In this document: positions 26,314-35,435 of the stretch, piece by piece
How the letters are laid out: each line of letters begins with the position of its first letter
Numbering within the stretch: the first letter of the stretch is position 1
Assembly (NCBI RefSeq): GCF_008711285.1
Contig: NZ_VXDC01000008.1
Span: forward strand, 174,311-238,310
Direction of reading: 5' to 3'
From: Roseibium aquae
GTDB lineage: Bacteria; Pseudomonadota; Alphaproteobacteria; Rhizobiales; Stappiaceae
Length of the DNA stretch: 64,000 bases
The notes under the pieces: model-generated
What the model saw: only the letters and a program-made list of their open reading frames with translations
Database searches by the model: none
What the model was told of the DNA's origin: nothing
Made by a program: the position numbers and the translations under genes

Positions 26314-28983
26314 TCAACTCTTGGTGCGCAGCAATGTCGCTTGGGCCGCTGCCAATCTGGCGATCGGCACCCGGAACGGCGAACAGGACACATAGTCCAG
26401 GCCGATGCTCTCGCAAAAATGGATGGAGGATGGATCGCCCCCATGTTCTCCGCAAATGCCCAGCTTGATGCCGGGGCGGGTTTGCCGGCCGCGTTCCGAA
26501 CCGATCCGGACCAATTCGCCGACCCCGTCCTGATCCAGAGACACGAACGGATCCTGTTCGATGAGCCCCTTGGCCTGGTAGGTCCCCAGGAAAGAGGCCG
26601 CATCATCGCGGGAAATTCCGAAAGTGGTCTGGGTCAGATCGTTCGTTCCGAAGGAGAAGAATTCGGCGGATTTGGCAATCTCGCCGGCCTGCAGGGCCGC
26701 GCGCGGCAACTCCACCATCGTGCCGACCTGATAATTGATCTCGACACCCGTTTCCCCCTTGACGGCATCGGCCATGGCCACGATCCGGTCCTTGACCAGA
26801 TCCAGCTCGCCCTTCAAGCCGACAAGAGGCACCATGATTTCCAGGTGGACGGGCGAGCCGGTTTTCTTGCCCGCTTCCACCGCGGCCTCGAAGATCGCCC
26901 GAGCCTGCATTTCGGCGATTTCGGGATAGGATACCAGCAGCCGGCAGCCGCGATGGCCTAGCATCGGATTGAATTCCTCAAGATCCAGAGCCCTCTGGCG
27001 GAGCTTTTCGGCATCAACACCGATGGCTGCCGCAACCTCCCCCAACTCCTCGTCCGTCTTCGGCAGGAACTCGTGAAGCGGCGGGTCGAGAAGCCGGATC
27101 GTCACCGGCAAGCCTTTCATGATCTCGAACAGGTCCTTGAAGTCGTTGCGCTGCATGGGAAGCAGCTTCGCCAAGGCCGCGCGGCGCCCTGTCTCCTCGT
27201 CCGACAGGATCATTTCGCGGACCGCGATGATCCGGTCGCTGTCGAAGAACATATGCTCCGTCCGGCACAGGCCGATGCCTTCCGCGCCGAACTCGCGGGC
27301 CACGCGGGTATCGGCCGGGGTTTCCGCGTTCGTCCGCACCTTCATCCGGCGCTTGGCGTCGGCCCAGCCCATCAGAATGCCGAAATCGCCGGATAAAGTC
27401 GGCTGGAGCATGGCGACCTCCCCGGCCAGGATCTGGCCAGTGGCACCGTCAATCGTGATGATGTCACCCTTGTTGAGGAGCCGGCCAGCGGCGTTCACCG
27501 TGCCTTTTCGATAATCGATCCGCAGCGAGCCCGCGCCCGCGACACAGGGCTTGCCCATGCCCCGCGCGACGACCGCCGCATGGCTGGTCATGCCCCCGCG
27601 GCTTGTCAGAATGCCCTCGGCGGCGTGCATCCCGTGGATGTCCTCGGGACTGGTCTCGACCCGGACAAGAATCACCCGCTTTCCAGCGGCTCGGGCCTGT
27701 TCGGCCTCTTCCGAAGTGAACACGATCGCGCCCGAAGCCGCACCGGGCGAGGCCGGCAGGCCGGTCGCCACGATATCGCGTTTTGCCGCCGGATCGATGG
27801 TCGGGTGAAGCAGCTGATCGAGCGCGCCGGGCTCGACGCGCATGATGGCCTCCTCCTCGCTCAACAGGCCTTCGGCCACCATATCCACGGCGATCTTCAA
27901 CGCCGCCTTCGCTGTCCGTTTGCCGGAGCGCGTCTGCAGCATCCAGAGTTTGCCCTGCTCGATGGTAAATTCGAGATCCTGCATGTCCCGGTAGTGCGTT
28001 TCCAGCTTGTCGCAAATGTCCCGGAATTCGGCGAAAGCTTCCGGCATGAGGGCTTCCAGGGACGGCTTGTCGGACCCGGCCTCCTTCTTGGCCTTTTCGG
28101 TGATGTCCTGAGGGGTTCGAATGCCCGCAACGACATCCTCGCCTTGCGCATTGACCAGAAATTCGCCGTAAAGAGCCCGCTCCCCGGTCGACGGATTTCG
28201 GGTGAAAGCGACACCGGTTGCCGATGTTTCCCCCATGTTGCCGAACACCATGGCCTGAACATTCACCGCCGTTCCCCAGTCGCCTGGAATGTCATGAAGC
28301 CGGCGGTAGGTTTTCGCCCTTGGGGTTTCCCATGACCCGAAAACGGCACCGATCGCCCCCCAAAGCTGCTCATCCGGATCCTGCGGGAACGGCCGGCCGA
28401 GATCGCGTTCCACAAGGGACTTGAATTTCTCGATGATGCCGACCCAGTCTTCGGCGGTGATTTCGGTGTCGAGTGAAAGCTCGTTCCGTTCCTTGTGATC
28501 CTCCAGAACCTCTTCGAACTCGCTGTGATCGACGCCAAGGACGACATCGGCATACATCTGGATAAACCGCCGGTAACTGTCATAGGCGAACCGCATGTCG
28601 TGGGCGGCGGCGCCGATCGCCTTCACGGTCTCATCGTTCAAACCAAGGTTCAGCACCGTGTCCATCATGCCGGGCATTGAGACCCGGGCACCGGAGCGCA
28701 CCGAAACCAGCAAGGGCTTGTCCTTGTCGCCAAAGCCCCGGCCGGTCGCCACGCCAACCGTGTCAAGAGCCGCCTTCACTTGAGCCGCCAGTTCGTCCGG
28801 GTAGGATTGGCCATTCGCGTAGTAGTAGGTGCAGACTTCGGTGGTGATGGTGAACCCTGGCGGGACCGGAAGACCAAGGCTGCTCATCTCGGCCAGGTTC
28901 GCGCCCTTGCCGCCCAAAAGGCTCTTCATATCCGCGGCGCCTTCCGCAGACCCATTCCCAAAAGTGAAGACCCACTTGGTCAT
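26314..28983 (-). CDS. ppdK: pyruvate, phosphate dikinase
   Basis: An 889-residue three-domain enzyme that interconverts pyruvate + ATP + Pi and PEP + AMP + PPi in the cytoplasm. The N-terminal ATP-grasp half is intact (GGKGANL, SVRSGARVSMPGM, TRNPSTG). The phosphohistidine domain has the catalytic His468 in GGMTSHAAVVARGMG, with Thr466 two residues earlier where PPDK regulatory proteins act. The C-terminal PEP/pyruvate domain contains CGEHGGDPSS and FCESIGLDYVSCSPFR, with the catalytic Cys. Length fits the family exactly. The gene is divergent from the TPR gene and upstream of meaB. It probably supports gluconeogenesis or anaplerosis. Confidence 0.97.
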   Translation of the reverse strand: MTKWVFTFGNGSAEGAADMKSLLGGKGANLAEMSSLGLPVPPGFTITTEVCTYYYANGQSYPDELAAQVKAALDTVGVATGRGFGDKDKPLLVSVRSGARVSMPGMMDTVLNLGLNDETVKAIGAAAHDMRFAYDSYRRFIQMYADVVLGVDHSEFEEVLEDHKERNELSLDTEITAEDWVGIIEKFKSLVERDLGRPFPQDPDEQLWGAIGAVFGSWETPRAKTYRRLHDIPGDWGTAVNVQAMVFGNMGETSATGVAFTRNPSTGERALYGEFLVNAQGEDVVAGIRTPQDITEKAKKEAGSDKPSLEALMPEAFAEFRDICDKLETHYRDMQDLEFTIEQGKLWMLQTRSGKRTAKAALKIAVDMVAEGLLSEEEAIMRVEPGALDQLLHPTIDPAAKRDIVATGLPASPGAASGAIVFTSEEAEQARAAGKRVILVRVETSPEDIHGMHAAEGILTSRGGMTSHAAVVARGMGKPCVAGAGSLRIDYRKGTVNAAGRLLNKGDIITIDGATGQILAGEVAMLQPTLSGDFGILMGWADAKRRMKVRTNAETPADTRVAREFGAEGIGLCRTEHMFFDSDRIIAVREMILSDEETGRRAALAKLLPMQRNDFKDLFEIMKGLPVTIRLLDPPLHEFLPKTDEELGEVAAAIGVDAEKLRQRALDLEEFNPMLGHRGCRLLVSYPEIAEMQARAIFEAAVEAGKKTGSPVHLEIMVPLVGLKGELDLVKDRIVAMADAVKGETGVEINYQVGTMVELPRAALQAGEIAKSAEFFSFGTNDLTQTTFGISRDDAASFLGTYQAKGLIEQDPFVSLDQDGVGELVRIGSERGRQTRPGIKLGICGEHGGDPSSIHFCESIGLDYVSCSPFRVPIARLAAAQATLLRTKS

Positions 28984-29264
28984 CTACTCCATCCTCCGTC
29001 GTGCACTGTAATTTCCGGTACCGCGCCATTTTGCACCGCACATACCTGCTATGGCTGCCCCTGCCCTGCAAGGACTTTTTTCGCCAGCTTTGGACCGGGC
29101 CGGGGACGGAAGCCGGGACAGGCACGGGGCTCGATCAGATTTAATTGATTTAGGCGGAATGCTGGAAAACGTTGGGATCCCTTGCCGAGCGGCCATATTG
29201 CCGCCATGGTGCCATAGCCAGACTGTGTGGACGGAACGTCCAGAGCTCGATAGACAAAAGGCCT

Positions 29265-31067
29265 ATGAAAAACACGCTTCGCGCCACTCTTAAAACCCAT
29301 TTGTTCCGCCATTCGGCGCGCCTGACGGCCGCGGCCGGGATCGCGGCCTGTGTGGCTGTCTTTCCAGCGGCGGCGGAAACAGTGGCCGATGGTGGCGGCT
29401 TGCCGGAACGCCATTACGGCACCCCACCGGATCTTCCCATCACCTTGTCAGGCAGCTATCTGGCCGGACGGCTGGCCGACGGCGCCAAGGATTTTGCCTC
29501 GGCGGCGGCTTTCTTTCAGGAGGCGTTGAACGAGGATCCGGACAACGACATCTTGCTGGAGCGGACATTCCTTCTCAAGCTGGCCAACGGCGAACTAACG
29601 GAAGCGACCTACTATGCCAACGAAATGGCGGGCGCCGGCATCAGCAATTTCCTCAGCCGCCTCGTGCTCGCCGGCGATTTCATGCTCTTGGGCAACTATC
29701 CGGACGCCATAACGCAGCTCGACAGGTCGGGCGCTGGCCCGCTCGCGCAGTTGTCCACCGGGATCGCGAAAGCCTGGGCCCTTTACGGCCGCGGGCAATT
29801 CAGCGCCGCGATCGACACCATAGACGCATTGAGCGGACCGGACTGGTTCGATGTCTTCAAGGCCAAGCACAAGGCCCAGATCGCGTATGCTGCCGGTGAA
29901 ACCGCAGAAGCGCTGACCTTCATTGAAGAAGCCTATGCGGCTGACCAGGGCGCGATACGCGTAGTCGATTCCTACGCCCGGATCCTTGCCGGAAACGGTC
30001 AACGCGATGAAGCCCTGGCTGTCCTGGACGATTATGACCGCCTGCTGAACGGTCATCCATTGCTAACCCGCACGCGGCAGATCATCGAAGGCGGCAACCC
30101 GATCCCGCCGCTTGTGTCCGATCCCTCGGCGGGTATGGCTGAAATCATGTATGGACTCGGGTCCGCCATCGGGCGGGATGGCGCCGAGGAACTGGCGGCG
30201 GCTTATTTGCAGTTGGCTCTTCATCTCGACCCGACAGCCGAGTTTGCGGCCGTATCGCTCGCGGGCATCTACGAGCGGATGGAACAGTACGAGCGCGCCA
30301 TCAGCGCCCTGAAGCTGGTTTCCCAGGACGCCTCGATGCACCGCGATGCGGAAATCCAGATCGCCATCAACTACAACCAGCTCGACCGACTTGAGGACGC
30401 ACGCGCCCACCTTGCCGCACTGATCGAAGAGGAGCCGGAGGAGCTTGAGGCCATTATCACCCTCGGCAACGTGCTACGCTCCCACCAGAAATTTGCCGAA
30501 GCAGAGGAAATCTACTCAAAAGGTATCGAGAGCCTCGGAACGCTGAAGAACGAAAACTGGCTGTTGTTCTATTTTCGCGGGATCTGCCGGGAACGGCTTG
30601 GGAAGTGGGATGACGCGGAAAACGATTTCCGGACATCGCTCGAACTCAATCCTGACCAGCCGCTTGTGCTCAACTATCTCGGCTATTCACTGGTCGACCA
30701 GGGCCTCAAATTGGACGAGGCCCTTGAGATGATCCGCAAGGCCGTCGATCTGCGCCCGAATGACGGCTACATTGTCGACAGTCTCGGGTGGGCCTATTAC
30801 CGGCTCGGCCGGTATGAGGAAGCGGTGGTTGAACTGGAGCGGGCTGTGGAACTGCGCCCGGCCGACCCGGTCATCAACGACCATCTTGGCGATGCCTATT
30901 GGAAGGTCGGGCGGAAACTGGAAGCCCGTTTCCAGTGGAACCACGCGCGCGATCTGGATCCCGAAGAAGACGAATTGCCAAAAATCCTCGACAAGATCGC
31001 GAACGGCTTGCCCGCCAACCCGGTGACCGACGCAGCGCAAGCTGAAAACGGCCAGAACGGCGGGTAA
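29265..31067 (+). CDS. secreted tetratricopeptide repeat protein
   Basis: About 600 residues. A signal peptide (after a basic start, AARLTAAAGIAACVAVFPAAAE-type region around residues 20-40) leads into a solenoid of TPR repeats. The clearest are the C-terminal ones: LNYLGYSLVDQG, DSLGWAYYRLGRYEEAV and DHLGDAYWKVGRK, each followed by a helix ending LRPxD or LDPEE. Proteins of this arrangement work as periplasmic scaffolds, but no partner is evident. ATG 29265 is chosen because the signal peptide starts there; AAGG is 3 bases upstream. ispE begins 9 bases after the stop, so both are likely expressed together. Confidence 0.85.
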   Translation: MKNTLRATLKTHLFRHSARLTAAAGIAACVAVFPAAAETVADGGGLPERHYGTPPDLPITLSGSYLAGRLADGAKDFASAAAFFQEALNEDPDNDILLERTFLLKLANGELTEATYYANEMAGAGISNFLSRLVLAGDFMLLGNYPDAITQLDRSGAGPLAQLSTGIAKAWALYGRGQFSAAIDTIDALSGPDWFDVFKAKHKAQIAYAAGETAEALTFIEEAYAADQGAIRVVDSYARILAGNGQRDEALAVLDDYDRLLNGHPLLTRTRQIIEGGNPIPPLVSDPSAGMAEIMYGLGSAIGRDGAEELAAAYLQLALHLDPTAEFAAVSLAGIYERMEQYERAISALKLVSQDASMHRDAEIQIAINYNQLDRLEDARAHLAALIEEEPEELEAIITLGNVLRSHQKFAEAEEIYSKGIESLGTLKNENWLLFYFRGICRERLGKWDDAENDFRTSLELNPDQPLVLNYLGYSLVDQGLKLDEALEMIRKAVDLRPNDGYIVDSLGWAYYRLGRYEEAVVELERAVELRPADPVINDHLGDAYWKVGRKLEARFQWNHARDLDPEEDELPKILDKIANGLPANPVTDAAQAENGQNGG

Positions 31068-31076
31068 CCCCCCTCG

Positions 31077-31955
31077 ATGCCGGAGGAATTGACCGCTTCA
31101 GGCGCCGCGGGACTGGCCTGCGCGAAAATCAACCTGACCCTGCATGTCACCGGCCGGCAGGAGGACGGATACCACCGGCTTCAGTCGCTGGTGGTCTTTG
31201 CCAGCATCGCGGACCGCATCACGGCGCATCCAGCGTCGGCGCAATCGCTGACGATCGGCGGACCCATGGCCCCAGACCTGATCCCGGTGCGAAGCGACAA
31301 TCTGGTACTGAGAGCGGCGGATGCCTTTCTGCGCGCGGCGGGATTGGATGTTTCCTACCGCTTCCACCTGGAAAAGACCCTGCCGGTGGCGTCGGGGATC
31401 GGCGGCGGCTCGGCGGACGCGGCCGCGGTCCTGCGGGTGCTGAGCCAGCTTCACCCAGGTCTTGTGTCTTCCGAAGCGCTTGAAGAACTCGCGCTTGGGC
31501 TTGGTGCCGATGTCCCGGTTTGTCTCGCCTCACGCTCGGCGGTGATGTCGGGCATCGGGGAGATCGTGTCCCCCGCGCCAGCTCTGCCGCCGCTCGGGCT
31601 TGTTCTTGTCAATCCGGGTGTATCCGTTCCAACCCCAGCCGTCTTCAAGGCCCTGACGCGCCGGAGCAATCCGCCAATGCCGGATCTGCCCGACCGGATC
31701 CAAACACTTGCCCAACTTGCCGGTCTGCTTGAAAGGACCCGCAACGATCTTGAAGCCCCAGCGGTCGCCGTTTGCCAGCAGATCAGCGAAGTGTTGTCGG
31801 CGCTTGCGGCCGATCGGGATATCGCCTTTGCCCGGATGTCAGGATCCGGGGCGACCTGTTTCGGCCTGTGCGCCCGGGAAGACGCCGCAGATATTGCCGT
31901 GCGCCTGCGCGCGGCGCACCCGGCTTGGTGGGTGGCCGGCGGGGAAATCGTTTAG
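31077..31955 (+). CDS. ispE: 4-diphosphocytidyl-2-C-methyl-D-erythritol kinase
   Basis: A 292-residue GHMP kinase of the MEP isoprenoid pathway. The N-terminal CAKINLTLHVTGRQEDGYH motif is split here as AKINLTL and GYHRLQS. The ATP-binding P-loop is PVASGIGGGSADAA near residue 100, and the C-terminal motif is RMSGSGATCFG. It phosphorylates the 2-hydroxyl of CDP-ME in the cytoplasm. Its product feeds the polyprenyl diphosphate synthase encoded convergently nearby. It follows the TPR gene closely. Confidence 0.95.
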   Translation: MPEELTASGAAGLACAKINLTLHVTGRQEDGYHRLQSLVVFASIADRITAHPASAQSLTIGGPMAPDLIPVRSDNLVLRAADAFLRAAGLDVSYRFHLEKTLPVASGIGGGSADAAAVLRVLSQLHPGLVSSEALEELALGLGADVPVCLASRSAVMSGIGEIVSPAPALPPLGLVLVNPGVSVPTPAVFKALTRRSNPPMPDLPDRIQTLAQLAGLLERTRNDLEAPAVAVCQQISEVLSALAADRDIAFARMSGSGATCFGLCAREDAADIAVRLRAAHPAWWVAGGEIV

Positions 31956-32075
31956 ACAGCGGCGGGCGTTGCCAACAAACGCCGGTTTCTCTTGAGCAAT
32001 GCGCGCTCTAGCCGGGAGCAGCCGCCCCAATCCGACTGGGAGAAAAGGCTCGCCAACTCAGAGTGTTGGAGGATC

Positions 32076-33092
32076 TCAGTTCACCCGCGAGATACAAAAG
32101 GCCACCGCATCGGCCAGGGCGTCCCGGTGGGGCCCCTCCGGCAACGCATCAAGGGCGGACAAGGCGTTTTCGCCGTAGATCCGGGCGCGCTGAACGGTGT
32201 CGGTGATCGCATCGTACTTTGCCATCAGGCGGATTGCCTCGTCCAGATCGCCGTCCTGCAGAGAATCTCCCTCAAGGCACCGCTTCCAGAAGCCGCGCTC
32301 GGCATCGGTCCCCCGGCCAACGGCGAACACGACGGGCAACGTTATCTTTCCCTCCCGGAAATCGTCGCCAATCTGCTTGCCAAGATCGGCGCTGGATCCA
32401 CCGTAGTCCAACGCGTCGTCCACAAGCTGGAACGCGAGCCCAAGCTGCATACCATAGGACCGCGCGGCAGCCTTCATGGCATCGCTCTGTTCCGCGATGA
32501 CCGGACCGACCTCCGCAGCCGCGGCAAAGAGAGCCGCGGTCTTTGCCTCGATCACCTTCAAGTACTGATCTTCCGTGGTTGTGATGTTCTTGGCGGCACC
32601 GAGTTGCATCACCTCGCCTTCGGCGATGACAGCCGAGGCTTCCGACAGAATGCGCAGCGACTCCAAAGATCCGACATCGACCATCATCTTGAAGGCCTGG
32701 CCGAGCAAATAGTCGCCAACAAGAACGCTCGCCTGGTTTCCCCACAGCTTGCGAGCGGCAAGTTTGCCGCGGCGCATATCGCTCTCATCCACGACATCGT
32801 CATGCAGGAGGGTCGCGGTATGCATGAATTCGACCGACGCCGCGAGCATGACATGGCCCGCACCCCGGTAACCGAACATGTCCGCGCAGGCGAGGGTCAG
32901 CATGGGGCGAAGCCGCTTGCCGCCGGACGAGATCAGGTGCCGGGCGATTTCCGGGATCAACTCGACATTCGACCCGGCCTTTGACAGGATCAGCTCGTTC
33001 ACCTTGTCCATGCCGTCGGAAACCAGCTCGACCAGTTTCTCGATGCTCGGCGCGGGTGTGGTGTCTTTTGACACGGATGCGATGACCGCCAC
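32076..33092 (-). CDS. ispB: polyprenyl (octaprenyl-type) diphosphate synthase
   Basis: A 338-residue trans-prenyltransferase that builds the quinone side chain from IPP units. The first aspartate-rich motif DDVVDESD (FARM) is at residues 98-105 and the second, DDALDYGG (SARM), at 225-232. GGKRLRP near 57-63 binds diphosphate. The residues just before FARM (HTATLLH) have no aromatic blockade, which fits a long-chain product, but the chain length cannot be read with certainty. Translation begins at GTG 33092 behind a GAGGGAG site. Confidence 0.92.
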   Translation of the reverse strand: MAVIASVSKDTTPAPSIEKLVELVSDGMDKVNELILSKAGSNVELIPEIARHLISSGGKRLRPMLTLACADMFGYRGAGHVMLAASVEFMHTATLLHDDVVDESDMRRGKLAARKLWGNQASVLVGDYLLGQAFKMMVDVGSLESLRILSEASAVIAEGEVMQLGAAKNITTTEDQYLKVIEAKTAALFAAAAEVGPVIAEQSDAMKAAARSYGMQLGLAFQLVDDALDYGGSSADLGKQIGDDFREGKITLPVVFAVGRGTDAERGFWKRCLEGDSLQDGDLDEAIRLMAKYDAITDTVQRARIYGENALSALDALPEGPHRDALADAVAFCISRVN

Positions 33093-33244
33093 TTACGGCA
33101 CTCCCTCTTTACAGTTGAGCGGACAATATGGTGCCGGGCCGCGCGGGGCAAGGGAGCAATTGTTTGACAAACAGCCCAAAAACTTTCACCAGCAAATGCA
33201 ATCGGACAACAACGCAGACCTTTCCGACACCAAGCCGAGGCACC

Positions 33245-33481
33245 ATGGAAGAACTGGTACGGACCAACGATCCCGTCCTAATTTCCTTTCTCGAATCGCT
33301 CCTGGACGAGGCGGGGATCGTTCATTTCATTGCTGACGGCAACATGAGCATTCTGGAGGGGTCCATTTCGATGATCCCGCGCCGGGTTCTGGTGGATTCC
33401 GACCAGATCCACAAGGCGCGCCTGATCCTGACCGAGGCTGGCCTGGCCCATGAACTGCGGCCGGAAAAACGGACGTCATGA
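33245..33481 (+). CDS. DUF2007 family protein
   Basis: A 78-residue protein that fits the DUF2007 putative signal-transducing fold (PF09413). It opens EELVRTNDPVLISFLESLL, then has GIVHFIADGNMS and a basic hinge RRVLVDSDQIHKARLIL. The family is related to PII-like ferredoxin-fold proteins but has no assigned role. Its stop overlaps the methyltransferase start by 4 bases (ATGA at 33478-33481), so the two are coupled. The frame is open upstream to 33128 but the coding character starts at 33245. Confidence 0.85.
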   Translation: MEELVRTNDPVLISFLESLLDEAGIVHFIADGNMSILEGSISMIPRRVLVDSDQIHKARLILTEAGLAHELRPEKRTS

Positions 33482-34284
33482 ACCGCCCATCCGGATCCGC
33501 CGCAAGCGAGGAGACCACCCGGGACGCGTTTCTGGGAGGACGGGTTCATGTCTTCCAGCCGGCCCATGGCCGTCATCGTGCCGGCCTTGATGCGGTCTAT
33601 CTGGCGGCCGCCCTGCCGGACACCGTGACCGGCCATGTCGTCGATCTGGGCGCAGGCGTTGGAACGGCGGGAATGTGCGCGGCAGCCCGGCTGCCGGCGA
33701 TCACCGTGACGCTGGTCGATGTCGACCCGGTTGTAGTGGCCCTTGCCGAAAAGGGTTTGGCGGATCCCGAGAACGCTTCTTTCGCCGGGCGGGTCGGGCT
33801 GATTGCCGGTGACATCACCGCCAAGGGCAGCGCGCGGCATCAAGCCGGCCTGCTCCCCGGACTGGCCGACCATGTCATCATGAACCCGCCCTATTATGAA
33901 GCCGATCGCTTCCGGGCATCGCCAAAGACGGACCGGGCCGGTGCGCACATGCTCGATGAACGCGGTCTGGAGCCCTGGGCGCGCACGGCCACCGATCTTG
34001 TGCGCGAAGGTGGCAGCTTGACCACGATTTTCCGCGCGGACGGACTGCAGCATGTGCTCGATGTCCTGTCGGGCCGGTTTGGAGCGATCGACATCGTCCC
34101 CTTGCGTCCGCGCCCAGACGCCCCGGCCACCCGAATCATCATTCGGGCCATACGCGCCAGCAAGGCTCCCTTGCGGCTCCTTCCCGGCTTTGTGCTTCAC
34201 ACGGGCCAAGGGTCGGATTTCACCGAACAGGCCCGATCCGTGATGCGTGACGGCATGGGGCTCGGGCTGGCGGCGTGCAGGTAA
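33478..34284 (+). CDS. TrmN6-like tRNA1(Val) adenine-N6 methyltransferase family protein
   Basis: A 268-residue class I SAM-dependent methyltransferase. Motif I is VVDLGAGVGTAGM near residue 55, and VTLVDVDP lies in strand 2. The amino-methyltransferase signature NPPYYEADRF near 140 marks an N6-adenine or related N-methyltransferase. The organisation matches the TrmN6/YfiC group that modifies A37 of tRNA1(Val). The exact substrate is inferred only. It is coupled to the DUF2007 gene by a 4-base overlap. Confidence 0.85.
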   Translation: MNRPSGSAASEETTRDAFLGGRVHVFQPAHGRHRAGLDAVYLAAALPDTVTGHVVDLGAGVGTAGMCAAARLPAITVTLVDVDPVVVALAEKGLADPENASFAGRVGLIAGDITAKGSARHQAGLLPGLADHVIMNPPYYEADRFRASPKTDRAGAHMLDERGLEPWARTATDLVREGGSLTTIFRADGLQHVLDVLSGRFGAIDIVPLRPRPDAPATRIIIRAIRASKAPLRLLPGFVLHTGQGSDFTEQARSVMRDGMGLGLAACR

Positions 34285-34429
34285 GGCTTCCGGAAGGGGC
34301 AGGAAGCGCTTGGATGATCAACTGTCGCCCGTAGGCAGTACGCCAGCCCTTCCTGAGGTGGCACATTCAAACATCCGGCGTTTAGAAAACGCCCAGAAGA
34401 TGCTCAAACACGCTGGAGTCGACTGCTTT

Positions 34430-34460
34430 CGGGCGATAGCCGTTTCCGGCTTATCGCCCG
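34430..34460. repeat. 31-bp REP-like palindrome, copy 2
   Basis: CGGGCGATAGCCG (34430-34442), loop TTTC, then CGGCTTATCGCCCG (34447-34460). It is the best-paired of the three copies and differs from copy 1 at only a few bases. It sits between the convergent methyltransferase and usg genes, and so also could end both transcripts. Confidence 0.6.
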
Positions 34461-34465
34461 GTGAT

Positions 34466-34738
34466 CTAATGAATGCGGATCTCGCAATCCGCATAGCGGA
34501 AATCGGCCGGGCCTATCAGGTTTTGATGGGCAAGGCGAACCGCATGGATACGGCCCTCGATCTCCGTTTCCCAAAACCGGAGAAACTTCTTCAGTTCCGG
34601 AAAATGCGGCGCAAGATCCTCAGTCTGCCACAGAAAACTTTGCAGAAGCTTGGGGTAGTCCGGCATCCGGTACAAGATTTCGGCGGTCAGCAGCCCATAG
34701 CCAAGGATCTGTTTTTGAAAATCGCGGCTTGCTTCCAT
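34466..34738 (-). CDS. usg: Usg-like family protein
   Basis: A 90-residue protein with the recognised pattern FQKQILGYGLLTAEILYRMPDYP, here seen as QILGYGLLTAEILY and YRMPDYPKLLQSF, followed by PHFPELKKFLRFWE and LIGPADFRYAD near the end. This matches the Usg family (PF06233), first noted beside trpF and once proposed as a phosphoribosylanthranilate isomerase subunit. No trpF is present in this window, so the trp link is not supported by context. GGAG lies close upstream of the ATG. The gene is convergent with the methyltransferase. Confidence 0.85.
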   Translation of the reverse strand: MEASRDFQKQILGYGLLTAEILYRMPDYPKLLQSFLWQTEDLAPHFPELKKFLRFWETEIEGRIHAVRLAHQNLIGPADFRYADCEIRIH

Positions 34739-34890
34739 GATCTCCTCGCTTTCCTTTCGACGGATCGGAAATTGTTGACGAGATCAGGTTAACGAAATCT
34801 GAAATCCAATAAAATAACACTTATTTCCAATAACTTAGCAGCCACCCCGTCGAGCTGCTGCCAAACACGGTGCTCTGGCGGGCAAGCCGC

Positions 34891-35253
34891 TTATTCGCTC
34901 TGAATGCTGGTGAGGTATCCCAGAAAGGACGCAATGTCGTCCGGCTCGAATGCGATCTCCGGCATCCCCTCGTGCCCCGTGACGATGCCTTCGGCGAGGC
35001 TCTCTTCGAGCGTGTAGAGCGGATAAAGCCTGGACAGGTCCCGGAAAGCCGGCGCGCCATCCACCGCACTCAAATCGTCCCGCCCCACCGCGTGGCAGGC
35101 CGCGCAATGGATCTCGGCGATTTCCAGACCGGTCGCGACACTGGCGGGATCGTCCGGATAGCCTCCCGATTGGGCCAGCGCAGTCTGAACCGAAAGGACC
35201 GGTCCGAGCACCGCAAGACCCATGAACTGCAGAAGTCTCTTTGATGTCCGCAT
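34891..35253 (-). CDS. periplasmic c-type cytochrome
   Basis: A 120-residue cytochrome with a Sec signal (residues about 1-27, ending in TALAQ). The single haem site CAACH is at residues 50-54, and a probable axial methionine lies at Met97 (HEGMPEIAF). The size fits a small class I cytochrome c in the periplasm. GGAGG lies 6 bases upstream of the ATG. It is divergent from the MoxR and VWA genes, and such cytochromes often accompany CoxD/E-like pairs, though which terminal oxidase or dehydrogenase it serves cannot be seen. Confidence 0.9.
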   Translation of the reverse strand: MRTSKRLLQFMGLAVLGPVLSVQTALAQSGGYPDDPASVATGLEIAEIHCAACHAVGRDDLSAVDGAPAFRDLSRLYPLYTLEESLAEGIVTGHEGMPEIAFEPDDIASFLGYLTSIQSE

Positions 35254-35435
35254 GATTCGCCTCCCTCATCACACTTCGAGCCATACCGCGCATGATGACG
35301 CAGGACCATAGGGAGGATTACGATGGCCGCGATTGAGGCGAATTTCCCTCGCCCCCTTTCCAGCCCCCTCTGAAAGACGCAAGTATAGGCGCATATGCGA
35401 CGAGAGGCGGCCAAAAGAGCCGATAAGGAGGACAC

